Positions 25,930-33,894 of a stretch of DNA of 64,000 nt are shown here, in pieces. Both the position numbers and the translations under genes were made by a program. Position 1 is the stretch's first letter. Every line of letters starts with the position of its first letter. The notes beneath the pieces were generated by a model that saw only the letters and a list, made by a program, of their open reading frames with translations, was not told the DNA's origin and did not search any database. Origin of the DNA: Roseateles_B sp041905785 (GTDB taxonomy: Bacteria; Pseudomonadota; Gammaproteobacteria; Burkholderiales; Burkholderiaceae_C); assembly GCA_041905785.1 (NCBI GenBank), contig JAYRKJ010000012.1, positions 62,001 to 126,000 of the forward strand. The letters are read 5' to 3'.

Positions 25930-27444
25930 ATGAATGTCAAAACCCGGATCTGGCTGTTGCCGGTGCTGGCTGCCGTGATCTTCGCGATCGGGATCGCCGT
26001 CGTGCTGGCGTTCTCGGCGCGGACTTCGGGCGCCATCCAGGCCATCGGCGATGTGCATGCGCCCTACCTGGACGCCACCAATCAGTTCGCCTCGCAACTG
26101 GAGGCCCTGGGGGCCACCATCCAGAGCGCCGTGGCCGAAGGCGAGAAGAAGCGGCTGGACGAAGCCGGCGAGCGCGCTGCCGCCATGCGCAAGACCTTGG
26201 GCACGATCAAGGCCATCGAAGGCCGCGCCGACACCGCCGCCAAGCTGTCCAGCAGCTTCGAGGCGTACTACGCCGCGGCCTCCGACACCGCCCAGCTGTT
26301 CCTCGGCATGAAACAGGGCGACCAGGCCGGCGCCATCCCGAAGATGCAGGCCGCGCTGAAGGACTTGGAAACGGTCCTGGGCAAGGCGCGCGCCGAAGCC
26401 CGCGAGAGTTTCGATGACGGGCTGCGTGCCGCCAGCTCCGGCGTGTCCTCCAGCCTCAGCGCCATCGTGGTCAGCGGCCTGGTGGTGGTGTTGTGCCTGG
26501 GGGCCGGCTCCTACCTGGTGATCGGCAGCGTCTGGCGCCAGCTGGGCGGTGAGCCCGAGTACGCGCGCGACGTGATGCGGCAGATGGCCGAGGGCGATCT
26601 GTCCCAGGACATCCAGGTCAGCCCCGGTGCCGAGGGCAGCCTGCTGGCAGCCGTGCGCGACATGTCGCGCGGGCTGGCTGGCATCGTGGCCAATGTGCGA
26701 ACGGGCACCGATTCCATGACCGTGGCCTCGCGCGAGATCGCCGTGGGCAACCATGACCTCTCGGTGCGCACCGAGAAGCAGGCCACCTCGCTGGAGCAGA
26801 CCTCCTCCAATATGCAGACCCTCACCGAGACCGTGCGGCAAAGCGCCGATGCGGCCTCGCAGGCCAACCAACTGGCCGGCTCGGCCGCCGCGGTGGCGCA
26901 AAAGGGCGGTGACGTGGTCAGCCAGGTGGTGACCACCATGGACGAGATCAACGCCAGCTCCAAGAAGATCAACGACATCATCGGCGTGATCGACGGCATC
27001 GCCTTCCAGACCAATATCCTGGCCCTGAACGCGGCGGTGGAGGCCGCGCGAGCGGGCGAGCAGGGGCGCGGCTTTGCCGTCGTGGCCGGCGAGGTGCGCA
27101 GCCTGGCCCAGCGCAGCGCCGAGGCGGCCAAGGAGATCAAGGCGCTGATCGGCGCCAGCGTCGACAAGGTCGAGTCCGGCAGCCGCCTGGTGCAGGATGC
27201 CGGCGCAACCATGAGCGAGATCGTGGCCAGCGTGCAGCGGGTCTCCGACATCATCGGCGAGATCACCGCCGCGGCCAGCGAGCAAAGCCAGGGCATCTCC
27301 CAGGTGAATCAGTCGGTGAGCCAGCTGGATCAGATGACGCAGCAGAACGCGGCCCTGGTCGAGCAGGCGGCGGCCGCGGCCAGCAGCCTGGAGCAGCAGG
27401 CCCGAGCGCTGCAGACGGCGGTGTCCACCTTCAAGCTGGGCTAG
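25930..27444 (+). CDS. Methyl-accepting chemotaxis protein
   Basis: 504 aa. The ATG at 25930 is used because AAGGAG (25918-25923) gives 6-nt spacing; the TTG at 25924 touches the ribosome site. Layout: membrane helix 1 (WLLPVLAAVIFAIGIAVVLA), a helical periplasmic domain (about 35-175), membrane helix 2 (AIVVSGLVVVLCLGAGSYLV), a HAMP-like stretch after QLGGEPEYA, then a long coiled signalling domain with the hairpin tip INDIIGVIDGIAFQTNILAL and NAAVEAARAGEQGRGFAVVA. There is no CheR-tethering pentapeptide at the C-terminus (ends STFKLG). Confidence 0.93.
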   Translation: MNVKTRIWLLPVLAAVIFAIGIAVVLAFSARTSGAIQAIGDVHAPYLDATNQFASQLEALGATIQSAVAEGEKKRLDEAGERAAAMRKTLGTIKAIEGRADTAAKLSSSFEAYYAAASDTAQLFLGMKQGDQAGAIPKMQAALKDLETVLGKARAEARESFDDGLRAASSGVSSSLSAIVVSGLVVVLCLGAGSYLVIGSVWRQLGGEPEYARDVMRQMAEGDLSQDIQVSPGAEGSLLAAVRDMSRGLAGIVANVRTGTDSMTVASREIAVGNHDLSVRTEKQATSLEQTSSNMQTLTETVRQSADAASQANQLAGSAAAVAQKGGDVVSQVVTTMDEINASSKKINDIIGVIDGIAFQTNILALNAAVEAARAGEQGRGFAVVAGEVRSLAQRSAEAAKEIKALIGASVDKVESGSRLVQDAGATMSEIVASVQRVSDIIGEITAAASEQSQGISQVNQSVSQLDQMTQQNAALVEQAAAAASSLEQQARALQTAVSTFKLG

Positions 27445-27500
27445 TGTCCCGTTCCACGCCAATCGGCGCATCAAACCGCGTCTTTGCCGCCTTGGCGTTG

Positions 27501-27542
27501 GTGCAGCTCCAGCGATGCCACCGGGCATCGCTGGAGCTGCAC
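27501..27542 (+). terminator. Very strong 19-bp hairpin after the chemoreceptor gene
   Basis: A perfect 19-bp stem (27501-27519 pairs with 27524-27542) closed by the tetraloop ACCG. It lies 57 bp after the chemoreceptor stop. No T-run follows on either strand, so termination would be atypical. An mRNA-stabilising or REP-like element is an alternative. Confidence 0.5.
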
Positions 27543-27629
27543 CTGGCCACGAAGACAAATCCATCGGTTTTCTTCAGTGCCTCATCACGTCGAACGGTGC
27601 GCGAGCGGGTGGGGCGGGTGAGGGCTTTC

Positions 27630-27635
27630 TATAAT
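27630..27635 (+). promoter_or_regulatory. Consensus -10 box of the rhodanese-grxC region
   Basis: A perfect TATAAT lies 29 nt before the rhodanese start. The -35 region is poor. Confidence 0.6.
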
Positions 27636-27664
27636 CGCCCACCCCTTCCCACCGAGGCCTTGAA

Positions 27665-28069
27665 TTGAAATTCCTGATCGACAACTGGTATCTGGTCCTG
27701 GCGGCCCTCGTCTCCGGCGGCTTGTTGCTGCGCTCGGCCCTGCAGGGCACTGGCGCCGGGCAGGTCAACACGAACGAGGCGGTGCGCCTGGTCAATCGTG
27801 AGAAGGGTGTGCTGATCGATGTCTGCGAGCCGGCCGAGTTCGCGGCCGGTCACGCCAGCGGCGCCCGCAATGTTCCGCTGGACAGCATCGAGACCAGCAA
27901 GGAGCTGCCGGGCAACAAGACCCTGCCCATCGTGTTGCTGTGCCAAAGCGGCGCACGCGCCAGCCGGGCTGCTGGCATGCTGCGCAAGGCAGGCTATGGC
28001 CAGGTGCTCGTGCTTGCGGGTGGCATGAAGGCCTGGCGCGAGGCCAACCTGCCCATCGAGAAGGCCTGA
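27665..28069 (+). CDS. Membrane-anchored rhodanese-like protein (YibN type)
   Basis: 134 aa with a TTG start (MKFLIDNWYLVLAALVSGGL is a typical YibN N-terminus with one membrane helix). A single rhodanese domain follows, with active Cys in LLCQSGARASRAA and the ending VLAGGMKAWREANLP. It probably acts as a sulfurtransferase at the inner membrane. The order rhodanese-grxC-secB-gpsA is the same as in enterobacteria. Confidence 0.88.
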   Translation: MKFLIDNWYLVLAALVSGGLLLRSALQGTGAGQVNTNEAVRLVNREKGVLIDVCEPAEFAAGHASGARNVPLDSIETSKELPGNKTLPIVLLCQSGARASRAAGMLRKAGYGQVLVLAGGMKAWREANLPIEKA

Positions 28070-28126
28070 ACCTTCTGCCCTGTTCTGTTTTACGTGTCGC
28101 GCTGAGAAGTATCCGAGAGTCCGGCC

Positions 28127-28390
28127 ATGAGCCTTGTGAAGATGTACACCACCCAGGTCTGCCCTTTCTGCGTGCGGGCCAAGACCTTGCTGAAGCAGCG
28201 CGGCGTCGAGCAGATCGAAGAAATCCGCGTGGACCTGGATCCCGCGCAGCGTGACGCGATGATGGCGTTGACCGGCCGTCGTACCGTGCCCCAGATCTTC
28301 ATTGGCCAGACCCATGTGGGCGGCTGCGACGAGCTGATGGCCCTGGATCAGCGCGGCGCGCTGATGCCCCTGCTGCGGCAGGCCGCCTGA
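28127..28390 (+). CDS. grxC: Glutaredoxin 3
   Basis: 87 aa. Thioredoxin fold with the dithiol active site CPFC (residues about 11-14), the TVPQIF cis-Pro segment and GGCDELMAL for glutathione binding. It reduces disulfides with glutathione. It lies 57 bp after the rhodanese gene. Confidence 0.95.
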   Translation: MSLVKMYTTQVCPFCVRAKTLLKQRGVEQIEEIRVDLDPAQRDAMMALTGRRTVPQIFIGQTHVGGCDELMALDQRGALMPLLRQAA

Positions 28391-28514
28391 TTCAGCACCG
28401 GCCCCGCGCCCGTGGTGCGCAGCGCATGTGCTTGTCGTGCGCCTGCTGATGGGGCCTTCTTGAGCCATTTCAAGAGCGGGCAATTCCGCTCCCGGCGCCG
28501 CGGCGGGCGTGGGT

Positions 28515-28520
28515 GATAAT
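28515..28520 (+). promoter_or_regulatory. Candidate -10 box of secB
   Basis: GATAAT preceded by TG-like GGGT, 62 nt before the secB ATG. The -35 is not clear. CAAAGAGAT before the ATG serves as ribosome site. Confidence 0.4.
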
Positions 28521-28582
28521 CCGCCCCGTCTGCTTGGCGGCCCTGGGTTTGCCGGGCGCCCACACACAGCAAAGAGATCATC

Positions 28583-29044
28583 ATGGCCGACGAGCAACTG
28601 ACCCCTGTTTTCAATATTCAGCGCATGTACCTGAAGGACCTGTCGCTGGAGCAGCCCAATGCCCCGCAGATCCTGACGGAGCAAGGCCAGCCGCAGGTGG
28701 ACATCAACCTGACGCTGGCTGCCGAGCCCGCCGCTGAAGGCATCTTCGAAGTCAGCGTGACCGCCACCGTGACCACCAAGGTCGCCGAGCGCACCCTGTT
28801 CCTGATCGAGGCCAAGCAGGCCGGCATCTTCGAGATCCGCAACCTGCCCCAAGACCAGGTCGAAGGCATCCTGGGCATCGTCTGCCCGCAGATGATCTAC
28901 CCGTATCTGCGCGCCGTGGTGTCGGACGTCTGCACCCGCGCCGGCTTCCCGCCCGTGCTGCTGACCGAAGTGAACTTCCAGGCCATGTTCGAAGCCCGCC
29001 AGCAGGCGCAGGCCGAGGCACCGGCCGCCGAAGCCCTGAACTGA
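28583..29044 (+). CDS. secB: Protein-export chaperone SecB
   Basis: 153 aa. Typical SecB: PVFNIQRMYLKDLSLEQPNA at the start, then the beta-sheet core (VSVTATVTTKVAERTLFLIE), GIFEIRNL, and YLRAVVSDVCTRAGFPPVLL. It holds preproteins unfolded and passes them to SecA. Confidence 0.97.
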   Translation: MADEQLTPVFNIQRMYLKDLSLEQPNAPQILTEQGQPQVDINLTLAAEPAAEGIFEVSVTATVTTKVAERTLFLIEAKQAGIFEIRNLPQDQVEGILGIVCPQMIYPYLRAVVSDVCTRAGFPPVLLTEVNFQAMFEARQQAQAEAPAAEALN

Positions 29045-29171
29045 GCACCGATGGCATGATCGGGCCTGCGGGCCTGGTTCTTGCGCCTGAGTGCCCATGC
29101 ACGCCACCGCGAGGTGGCGTCGTCGTTTCATGATCACGGCAGCCCGCGGGCGCCGTTTGGCTGGCAACGCG

Positions 29172-30188
29172 ATGAAGATCAGCATTTTGGGAGCCGGTGC
29201 CTGGGGCACCGCACTGGCCATCCAGGCCGCCGCGAGGCATGAGGTGCTGCTGTGGGCCCGCGACGCGGCCCAGGTCGCCGAGATGCAAGCCAGTGGCAGC
29301 AACGAACGCTACCTGCCGGGGTTCGCATTGCCTGCGACGCTGCGCCTGGACAGCGGGCTCGATGCGGCCCTGGCGCACGCGCAGGGCGGCCTGATCATCA
29401 TCGCCACGCCCATGGCCGCGCTGCGGGGCATGCTGCAGCAGATGCCTGTCGGCGCTTGCGTGATGTGGCTGTGCAAGGGCTTCGAGGCGGGTACCGGCCT
29501 GCTGGGCCATGAGATCGCCCGGGAGGTGCGGCCCGATTTGCGGGTGGGCATCCTGTCCGGCCCCAGCTTTGCGCAGGAGGTGGCCGCGGGGCAGCCCACG
29601 GCCCTGGTCTCGGCCAGCGAGGACGATGCGCTGGCGCAATGGGGCGTGCAGGCCTTCCATGGCGAGCGCCTGCGCGTCTACAGTTCCAACGACCCGGTGG
29701 GCGTGGAAGTGGGCGGCGCGGTCAAGAACGTGATGGCCATCGCCGTGGGCATCGCCGACGGCCTGCGTCAGCGCGCCGAGGCCGAGGGCCGGCCGGAGCT
29801 GGCCCCTGGTCTCAATGCGCGGGCGGCCCTGATCACCCGCGGACTGGCCGAGATGCTGCGCCTGGGCCTGGCGCTGGGGGCGCGCACCGAGACTTTCATG
29901 GGTCTGTCCGGCATGGGCGACCTGGTGCTGACCGCCACCGGCGATCTTTCGCGCAACCGGCGCGTGGGCCTGCTGCTGGCGCAAGACCTGGCCCTGGCCG
30001 ACATCCTGCACCAGCTGGGCCATGTGGCCGAAGGCGTCTACAGCGCCCCCACCGTGCTGGCGCGTGCCCGCGCCAAGGGCGTGGACATGCCCGTCACAGA
30101 GGCCGTGGTGGCCGTGCTGGAGGGCCGGCTGAGCCCGCGCGCCGGCGTGGAGCTGCTGATGGGGCGGCAGGCGCGCGCCGAGCACTGA
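29172..30188 (+). CDS. gpsA: Glycerol-3-phosphate dehydrogenase [NAD(P)+]
   Basis: 338 aa from ATG 29172; the frame is open about 80 bp earlier, but MKISILGAGAWGTALA is the standard family start (dinucleotide motif GAGAWG). Catalytic region: SNDPVGVEVGGAVKNVMAIA (Lys) and SGMGDLVLTATGDLSRNR. It makes sn-glycerol 3-phosphate for phospholipids, which fits the PlsC-type gene elsewhere in the window. Confidence 0.96.
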   Translation: MKISILGAGAWGTALAIQAAARHEVLLWARDAAQVAEMQASGSNERYLPGFALPATLRLDSGLDAALAHAQGGLIIIATPMAALRGMLQQMPVGACVMWLCKGFEAGTGLLGHEIAREVRPDLRVGILSGPSFAQEVAAGQPTALVSASEDDALAQWGVQAFHGERLRVYSSNDPVGVEVGGAVKNVMAIAVGIADGLRQRAEAEGRPELAPGLNARAALITRGLAEMLRLGLALGARTETFMGLSGMGDLVLTATGDLSRNRRVGLLLAQDLALADILHQLGHVAEGVYSAPTVLARARAKGVDMPVTEAVVAVLEGRLSPRAGVELLMGRQARAEH

Positions 30189-30204
30189 GCCGCTGGAGCG
30201 CCGC

Positions 30205-31179
30205 ATGCTGCCTCGCCGAGACTGCCTGACCGTCCTCGCCGGCGCGCTGCTGCTGCCCTGCGCCGGGCGTGCCGCGCAAGATTGGCCCGCACGGCCGCTC
30301 AAGCTCATCGTCCCCTTTCCGCCGGGCAGTTCGCCGGACCTGATCGCGCGCGCCTTGGCCGAGGGGCTGCGCCCCCAGTTGGGACAGCCCATGCTCGTGG
30401 AGAACAAGCCCGGCGCCGGCGGCCTCATCGGCACCGGGCTGGCGGCCCATGCGGCGCCGGACGGCTACACCTGGCTGCTGACCATCCAGGGGCCGCTGAC
30501 CACCGCGGCCCTGCTCAACAAAAAGCCCGGCTATGACGCGCTGAAGGACCTGGTGCCCGTCAGCCTGATCGCGTCATCGCCCAATGTGCTGCTGGTCTCG
30601 ACGACGTTGGGTGTGGGCACGCTGCAGGAGTTTTTGCAGTTGCTGCGCACGCGGCGCGAGTCGCTCAATTACGGCTCGGTGGGTCTGGGCAGCGCTTCGC
30701 ATCTGGCCATGGAGGACCTGGCCGCGCGCGCGGGCGTGGCCTTGAACCATGTGCCCTACGGCGGCTTTGCGCAGGTGCTGCAGGCCCTGCTGGGCGGAGA
30801 GATCCAGGCGGCCTTCATGGTGCCGGGCATGGCCCTGGGCGCCTGGAAGGCCGGCAAGCTGCGCGCCTTGGGGCTGAGCAGTGGCGTGCGCAGCACCAGT
30901 TGGCCCGAGCTGCCGACCCTGGCCGAGCAGGGCCTGAAGGACTTCGTGGCGCTGTCATGGCAGGGCCTGCTGGCGCCCGCCGGCACGCCGCAGCTGCTGG
31001 TGGAGCGCATGGCCGGTCTGGTCAGTGCCCTGGTGCGAAGCCCGGCATTCCGCGAGCGGCTGCTGGCGCAGCATTTCAATGCCATCGGCTCGGCGCCGGA
31101 GGGGCTGAGCCTGCAGATGCGCGAGGACCGCGAACGCTGGGGCCGGGTGATACAGCGCCTGAGGCTGAAGCCGGAATAA
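30205..31179 (+). CDS. Bug/TctC-family periplasmic solute-binding protein
   Basis: 324 aa. Signal peptide RRDCLTVLAGALLLPCAGRA, then the TctC fold with KLIVPFPPGSSPDLIARALA, VENKPGAGGLIGT, NYGSVGLGSASHLA and VPYGGFAQVLQALLGGEIQA. Many Burkholderiales hold dozens of such orphan binding proteins. No TctA or TctB partner is near, so the ligand and transporter are unknown. Confidence 0.9.
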   Translation: MLPRRDCLTVLAGALLLPCAGRAAQDWPARPLKLIVPFPPGSSPDLIARALAEGLRPQLGQPMLVENKPGAGGLIGTGLAAHAAPDGYTWLLTIQGPLTTAALLNKKPGYDALKDLVPVSLIASSPNVLLVSTTLGVGTLQEFLQLLRTRRESLNYGSVGLGSASHLAMEDLAARAGVALNHVPYGGFAQVLQALLGGEIQAAFMVPGMALGAWKAGKLRALGLSSGVRSTSWPELPTLAEQGLKDFVALSWQGLLAPAGTPQLLVERMAGLVSALVRSPAFRERLLAQHFNAIGSAPEGLSLQMREDRERWGRVIQRLRLKPE

Positions 31180-31191
31180 GGGCTTGGGCGC

Positions 31192-31662
31192 TCAGGCGCC
31201 GCCGTCGTAGCCCTGCTGGCGCCAGGCGTCGAAGACGGCCACGGCCACCGCATTGCTGAGGTTCAGGCTGCGCTGGCCGGGCCGCATGGGCAGGCGCAGG
31301 CGCTGCTCGGGTGGAAAGCTGTCGCGCAGCGCGGCGGGCAGGCCGGCCGTCTCGGAGCCGAAGACCAGCCAGTCGCCGGCTCGCCATTGCTGGGTGGGGA
31401 GCAGCCGGCTGCCGCGCGTGGTGAAGGCGAAGAGCCGGTCCGGCGCGGGCTGCTCGGTGGCCAGGAAGCTGGGCCAGTCGGCGTGGCGCTTCAACCGGGC
31501 GTACTCATGGTAGTCCAGGCCGGCGCGCTGCAGCAGGCGGTCTTCCATGGAAAAACCCAGGGGCTCGATCAGGTGCAGCTCGCAGCCGGTGTTGGCGGCC
31601 AGGCGGATCACATTGCCCGTGTTGGGCGGGATTTCGGGGTGGACCAGGACGATGCGGAACAT
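31192..31662 (-). CDS. trmL: tRNA (cytidine(34)-2'-O)-methyltransferase
   Basis: 156 aa from the ATG at 31662, as MFRIVLVHPEIPPNTGNVIR is the standard start (the frame is open 48 bp further). SPOUT fold with motif 2 LVFGSETAGLPAAL and the knot region LRLPMRPGQRSLNLSNAVAV. It methylates the wobble ribose of tRNA-Leu. Convergent with tctC. Confidence 0.94.
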   Translation of the reverse strand: MFRIVLVHPEIPPNTGNVIRLAANTGCELHLIEPLGFSMEDRLLQRAGLDYHEYARLKRHADWPSFLATEQPAPDRLFAFTTRGSRLLPTQQWRAGDWLVFGSETAGLPAALRDSFPPEQRLRLPMRPGQRSLNLSNAVAVAVFDAWRQQGYDGGA

Positions 31663-31716
31663 GGCGTGCAGTCTAGAGCAGTGTTCCATACCCATCGGCA
31701 CATCAAGCACTGGCGC

Positions 31717-32442
31717 TCAGCGCGCCCGCATCAGCACCCAGCCCCAGACCTCGCGGGCGCCTGCGCGCTTGAGGACGCCGGCGATCTCGTTGAGGGTGGC
31801 GCCGGTGGTCATCACGTCGTCCAGCACGGCGATGCGGGCGCCCCGCACCCGCTGCGCAGCCCCGGGTGCGAGGACGAAGGCCCCGCGGGCGTTGCGGCGG
31901 CGGGCCTGGGCGTCCAGCCGGGACTGCGGCGGCCCAGGCAGCCGGACCAGCAGGCGCGGCTCGTAAGCCAGGCCCAGCGGGCCGGCCACGCGCCGCGCGA
32001 GCTCGTGGCTCTGGTTGTAGCCGCGCCTCGACAGGCCGGCGCCGGACAGCGCGACGCAGCACAGCAGGTCCGGCCGCGGCTGTGTCTGCAGGGCCTCCAG
32101 CATCAGCGCGGCGAGGGGTCGGGCCAGTTGGGGCCGGTCGTTGAACTTGAAGTCCAGCAGCAGGCGGTCCCAGGGATGGTGGTAGTCCAGTGCCGCGATG
32201 CAGCGATCCAGCGCCGGCGCCTCGCGCAGGCAGGCGGCGCAGCAGGGGCCCGGCAGGCCCGCCAGCGGCAGGGCGCAGCGGCCGCAGGCCGGCCACTGGC
32301 CGGCCCGCCGGGCTTGCTGCTCCAGGCAGGGCGCGCACAGCCGGGCTGGAGCCCATTGCCGGCACAGCAGGCACTGGCCGCCCAGGGTCGGCAGGCTGGC
32401 CTTCAGCTGGGCTTTGGCGCGGTGCCAGGCGGTGGTGGACAT
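31717..32442 (-). CDS. comF: ComF-family phosphoribosyltransferase-like protein
   Basis: 241 aa. An N-terminal zinc ribbon with several Cys pairs (CLLC, CAPC, CGRC, CCAAC) and a C-terminal phosphoribosyltransferase fold with FKFNDRPQLARPLA, RRGYNQSHELARRVA and IAVLDDVMTTGATL. ComF proteins are linked to DNA uptake and processing in competent bacteria. The gene is divergent from the BioC-like gene. Confidence 0.92.
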   Translation of the reverse strand: MSTTAWHRAKAQLKASLPTLGGQCLLCRQWAPARLCAPCLEQQARRAGQWPACGRCALPLAGLPGPCCAACLREAPALDRCIAALDYHHPWDRLLLDFKFNDRPQLARPLAALMLEALQTQPRPDLLCCVALSGAGLSRRGYNQSHELARRVAGPLGLAYEPRLLVRLPGPPQSRLDAQARRRNARGAFVLAPGAAQRVRGARIAVLDDVMTTGATLNEIAGVLKRAGAREVWGWVLMRAR

Positions 32443-32452
32443 GGCGGGTCAA

Positions 32453-32458
32453 TATACT
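32453..32458 (+). promoter_or_regulatory. Candidate -10 box of the BioC-like gene, leaderless position
   Basis: TATACT lies 7 nt before the ATG at 32466. No Shine-Dalgarno is present. It sits in the 23-bp gap between the divergent comF and BioC-like genes. Confidence 0.45.
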
Positions 32459-32465
32459 GAGGCCG

Positions 32466-33359
32466 ATGAGTGAATCCGCACGCCCCGTCCCCCATCAGAT
32501 TGATGCCCCGGCCCTGCAGCGGCAGCTGCGCCGCCTGGCCGGCCGGGACGAGGCGCCGTGGCTGCACGCCGAGGTGGCGCGGCGCATGGCCGAACGCCTG
32601 GACTTCATCAAGCTCAAGCCGACGGACTACCTGGAATGGGGCGCCTGTCTCGGCGACAGCCAGGCGGCGCTGCACGAGGCCTATCCGCAGGCGCGCGTCT
32701 GGTGGCTGGAGCCCACGCCGGCCCTGCGTCAGCGCGCCGAGGCCCGGCTGCGCAAGGGCTGGTGGCGCAAACTGCTGACGGCGGCGGGTCCGCAACTGGC
32801 CCGGGGCGGGGAGAGCGTCCAGATGCTCTGGGCCAATATGGCCCTGCATGCGGCGCCCGACAAACCGGCCCTGCTCAAGACCTGGCACCAACTGCTGGCG
32901 GTCGACGGCTTCCTCATGTTCTCCTGCCTGGGGCCGGACAGCCTGGTGGAGCTGGTGCGGCTCTATGACGCCCTGGGCTGGGGCCGGCCGCTGCCGGCCT
33001 GGGTGGACATGCACGACCTGGGCGACATGATGGTCGAGGCCGGCTTTGCCGATCCGGTGATGGACCAGGAGCGCCTGCGCCTGACCTGGGAAGACCCGGC
33101 CAAGCTGCTGGCCGACCTCCACGCCCTGGGTGGCAATGTGGCCCCCGCACGCTTCCCGGGCCTGCGCACCCCGCGCTGGCGCGCCCGGCTGCTGGCCGCG
33201 CTGGACGGCCTGCGCGGGCCGGATGGGCTGATCACGCTGAGCCTGGAGCTGGTCTACGGCCATGCTTTCAAGCCCCTGCCGCGGCCCCGGATGAGCGAAG
33301 AAACCCGGGTCAGCCTGGACGACATGCGCCGCATGGTGCACCGCCCAGGCAAGGACTGA
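32466..33359 (+). CDS. BioC-like methyltransferase homologue with degenerate SAM motif
   Basis: 297 aa from ATG 32466 (SESARPVPHQ follows). The general shape matches BioC (malonyl-ACP O-methyltransferase, start of biotin synthesis): ARRMAERLDFIKLKPTDYLE leads into motif I, and the later LWANMALHAAPDKPALLKTW and GFLMFSCLGPDSLVEL are typical of the family. However, the SAM glycine motif (normally like DLGCGTG) reads LEWGACLGDS, so cofactor binding is uncertain. It may be inactive, or it may use an altered pocket. No other bio genes are near. Confidence 0.75.
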   Translation: MSESARPVPHQIDAPALQRQLRRLAGRDEAPWLHAEVARRMAERLDFIKLKPTDYLEWGACLGDSQAALHEAYPQARVWWLEPTPALRQRAEARLRKGWWRKLLTAAGPQLARGGESVQMLWANMALHAAPDKPALLKTWHQLLAVDGFLMFSCLGPDSLVELVRLYDALGWGRPLPAWVDMHDLGDMMVEAGFADPVMDQERLRLTWEDPAKLLADLHALGGNVAPARFPGLRTPRWRARLLAALDGLRGPDGLITLSLELVYGHAFKPLPRPRMSEETRVSLDDMRRMVHRPGKD

Positions 33360-33894
33360 CCCCCGCGGAAGGGCCGGGCGGGCGCCGGAGGGCGGCCCTG
33401 TCTACAGGGTAAACAGGCAGGCGATTGCGACGCACAAAGACCACATGGCCTCAGGGTGCCTGGGCTAAAATCCCGCGGTTTTCTGAGGCCAAATCCCTTT
33501 CATCCTAGGGTATTCACCGGGCTTTCGCTTTGCGTCAGGTCAACAGCTGAGGCGGTTTGCGACAACGCGTGCTGCCGTCCCTGCGTCAATCCGGTGCAGC
33601 GGGGCGCTGCAATGCCGGTGTTGTCTGAGCGGCTGGGACCGGGTGCGCAGGTGCCTGGGCACGGTGAAGTTGCAAGGTCGGGTGCCGGGACAGGTGCCAG
33701 GACTTGCCTGGTGCCTGTGCACAGCGAGGAGTGGAGCGGGCTGGCGTCAGAAGCTGTAGGTTTGTCGAGCCGGTCGGGCCGTGACTGTGATGACGGTGTC
33801 AACGCAGTACATGGCGGCTGGCGGGAAGGACGCAAGGGCGGATGCGCGGACCTCAGGGGCGTGCGTCGGCTTGTCGGATCGATTGGAGACAGAA
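33360..33894 (+). promoter_or_regulatory. Promoter and long leader of the cytochrome oxidase operon
   Basis: 535 bp without a supported gene. A -10-like TAAAAT is at 33466-33471, which would give an untranslated leader of about 415 nt before coxB. The leader holds repeated GGTGCC/TGCCTGG words and an imperfect 12-bp hairpin at 33690-33718 (stem ACAGGTGCCAGG with CCTGGTGCCTGT, two G-U pairs, 5-nt loop). The -35 region is weak, so an activator may be needed. The open frame that starts at 33456 shows no coding signature of its own. Confidence 0.5.
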
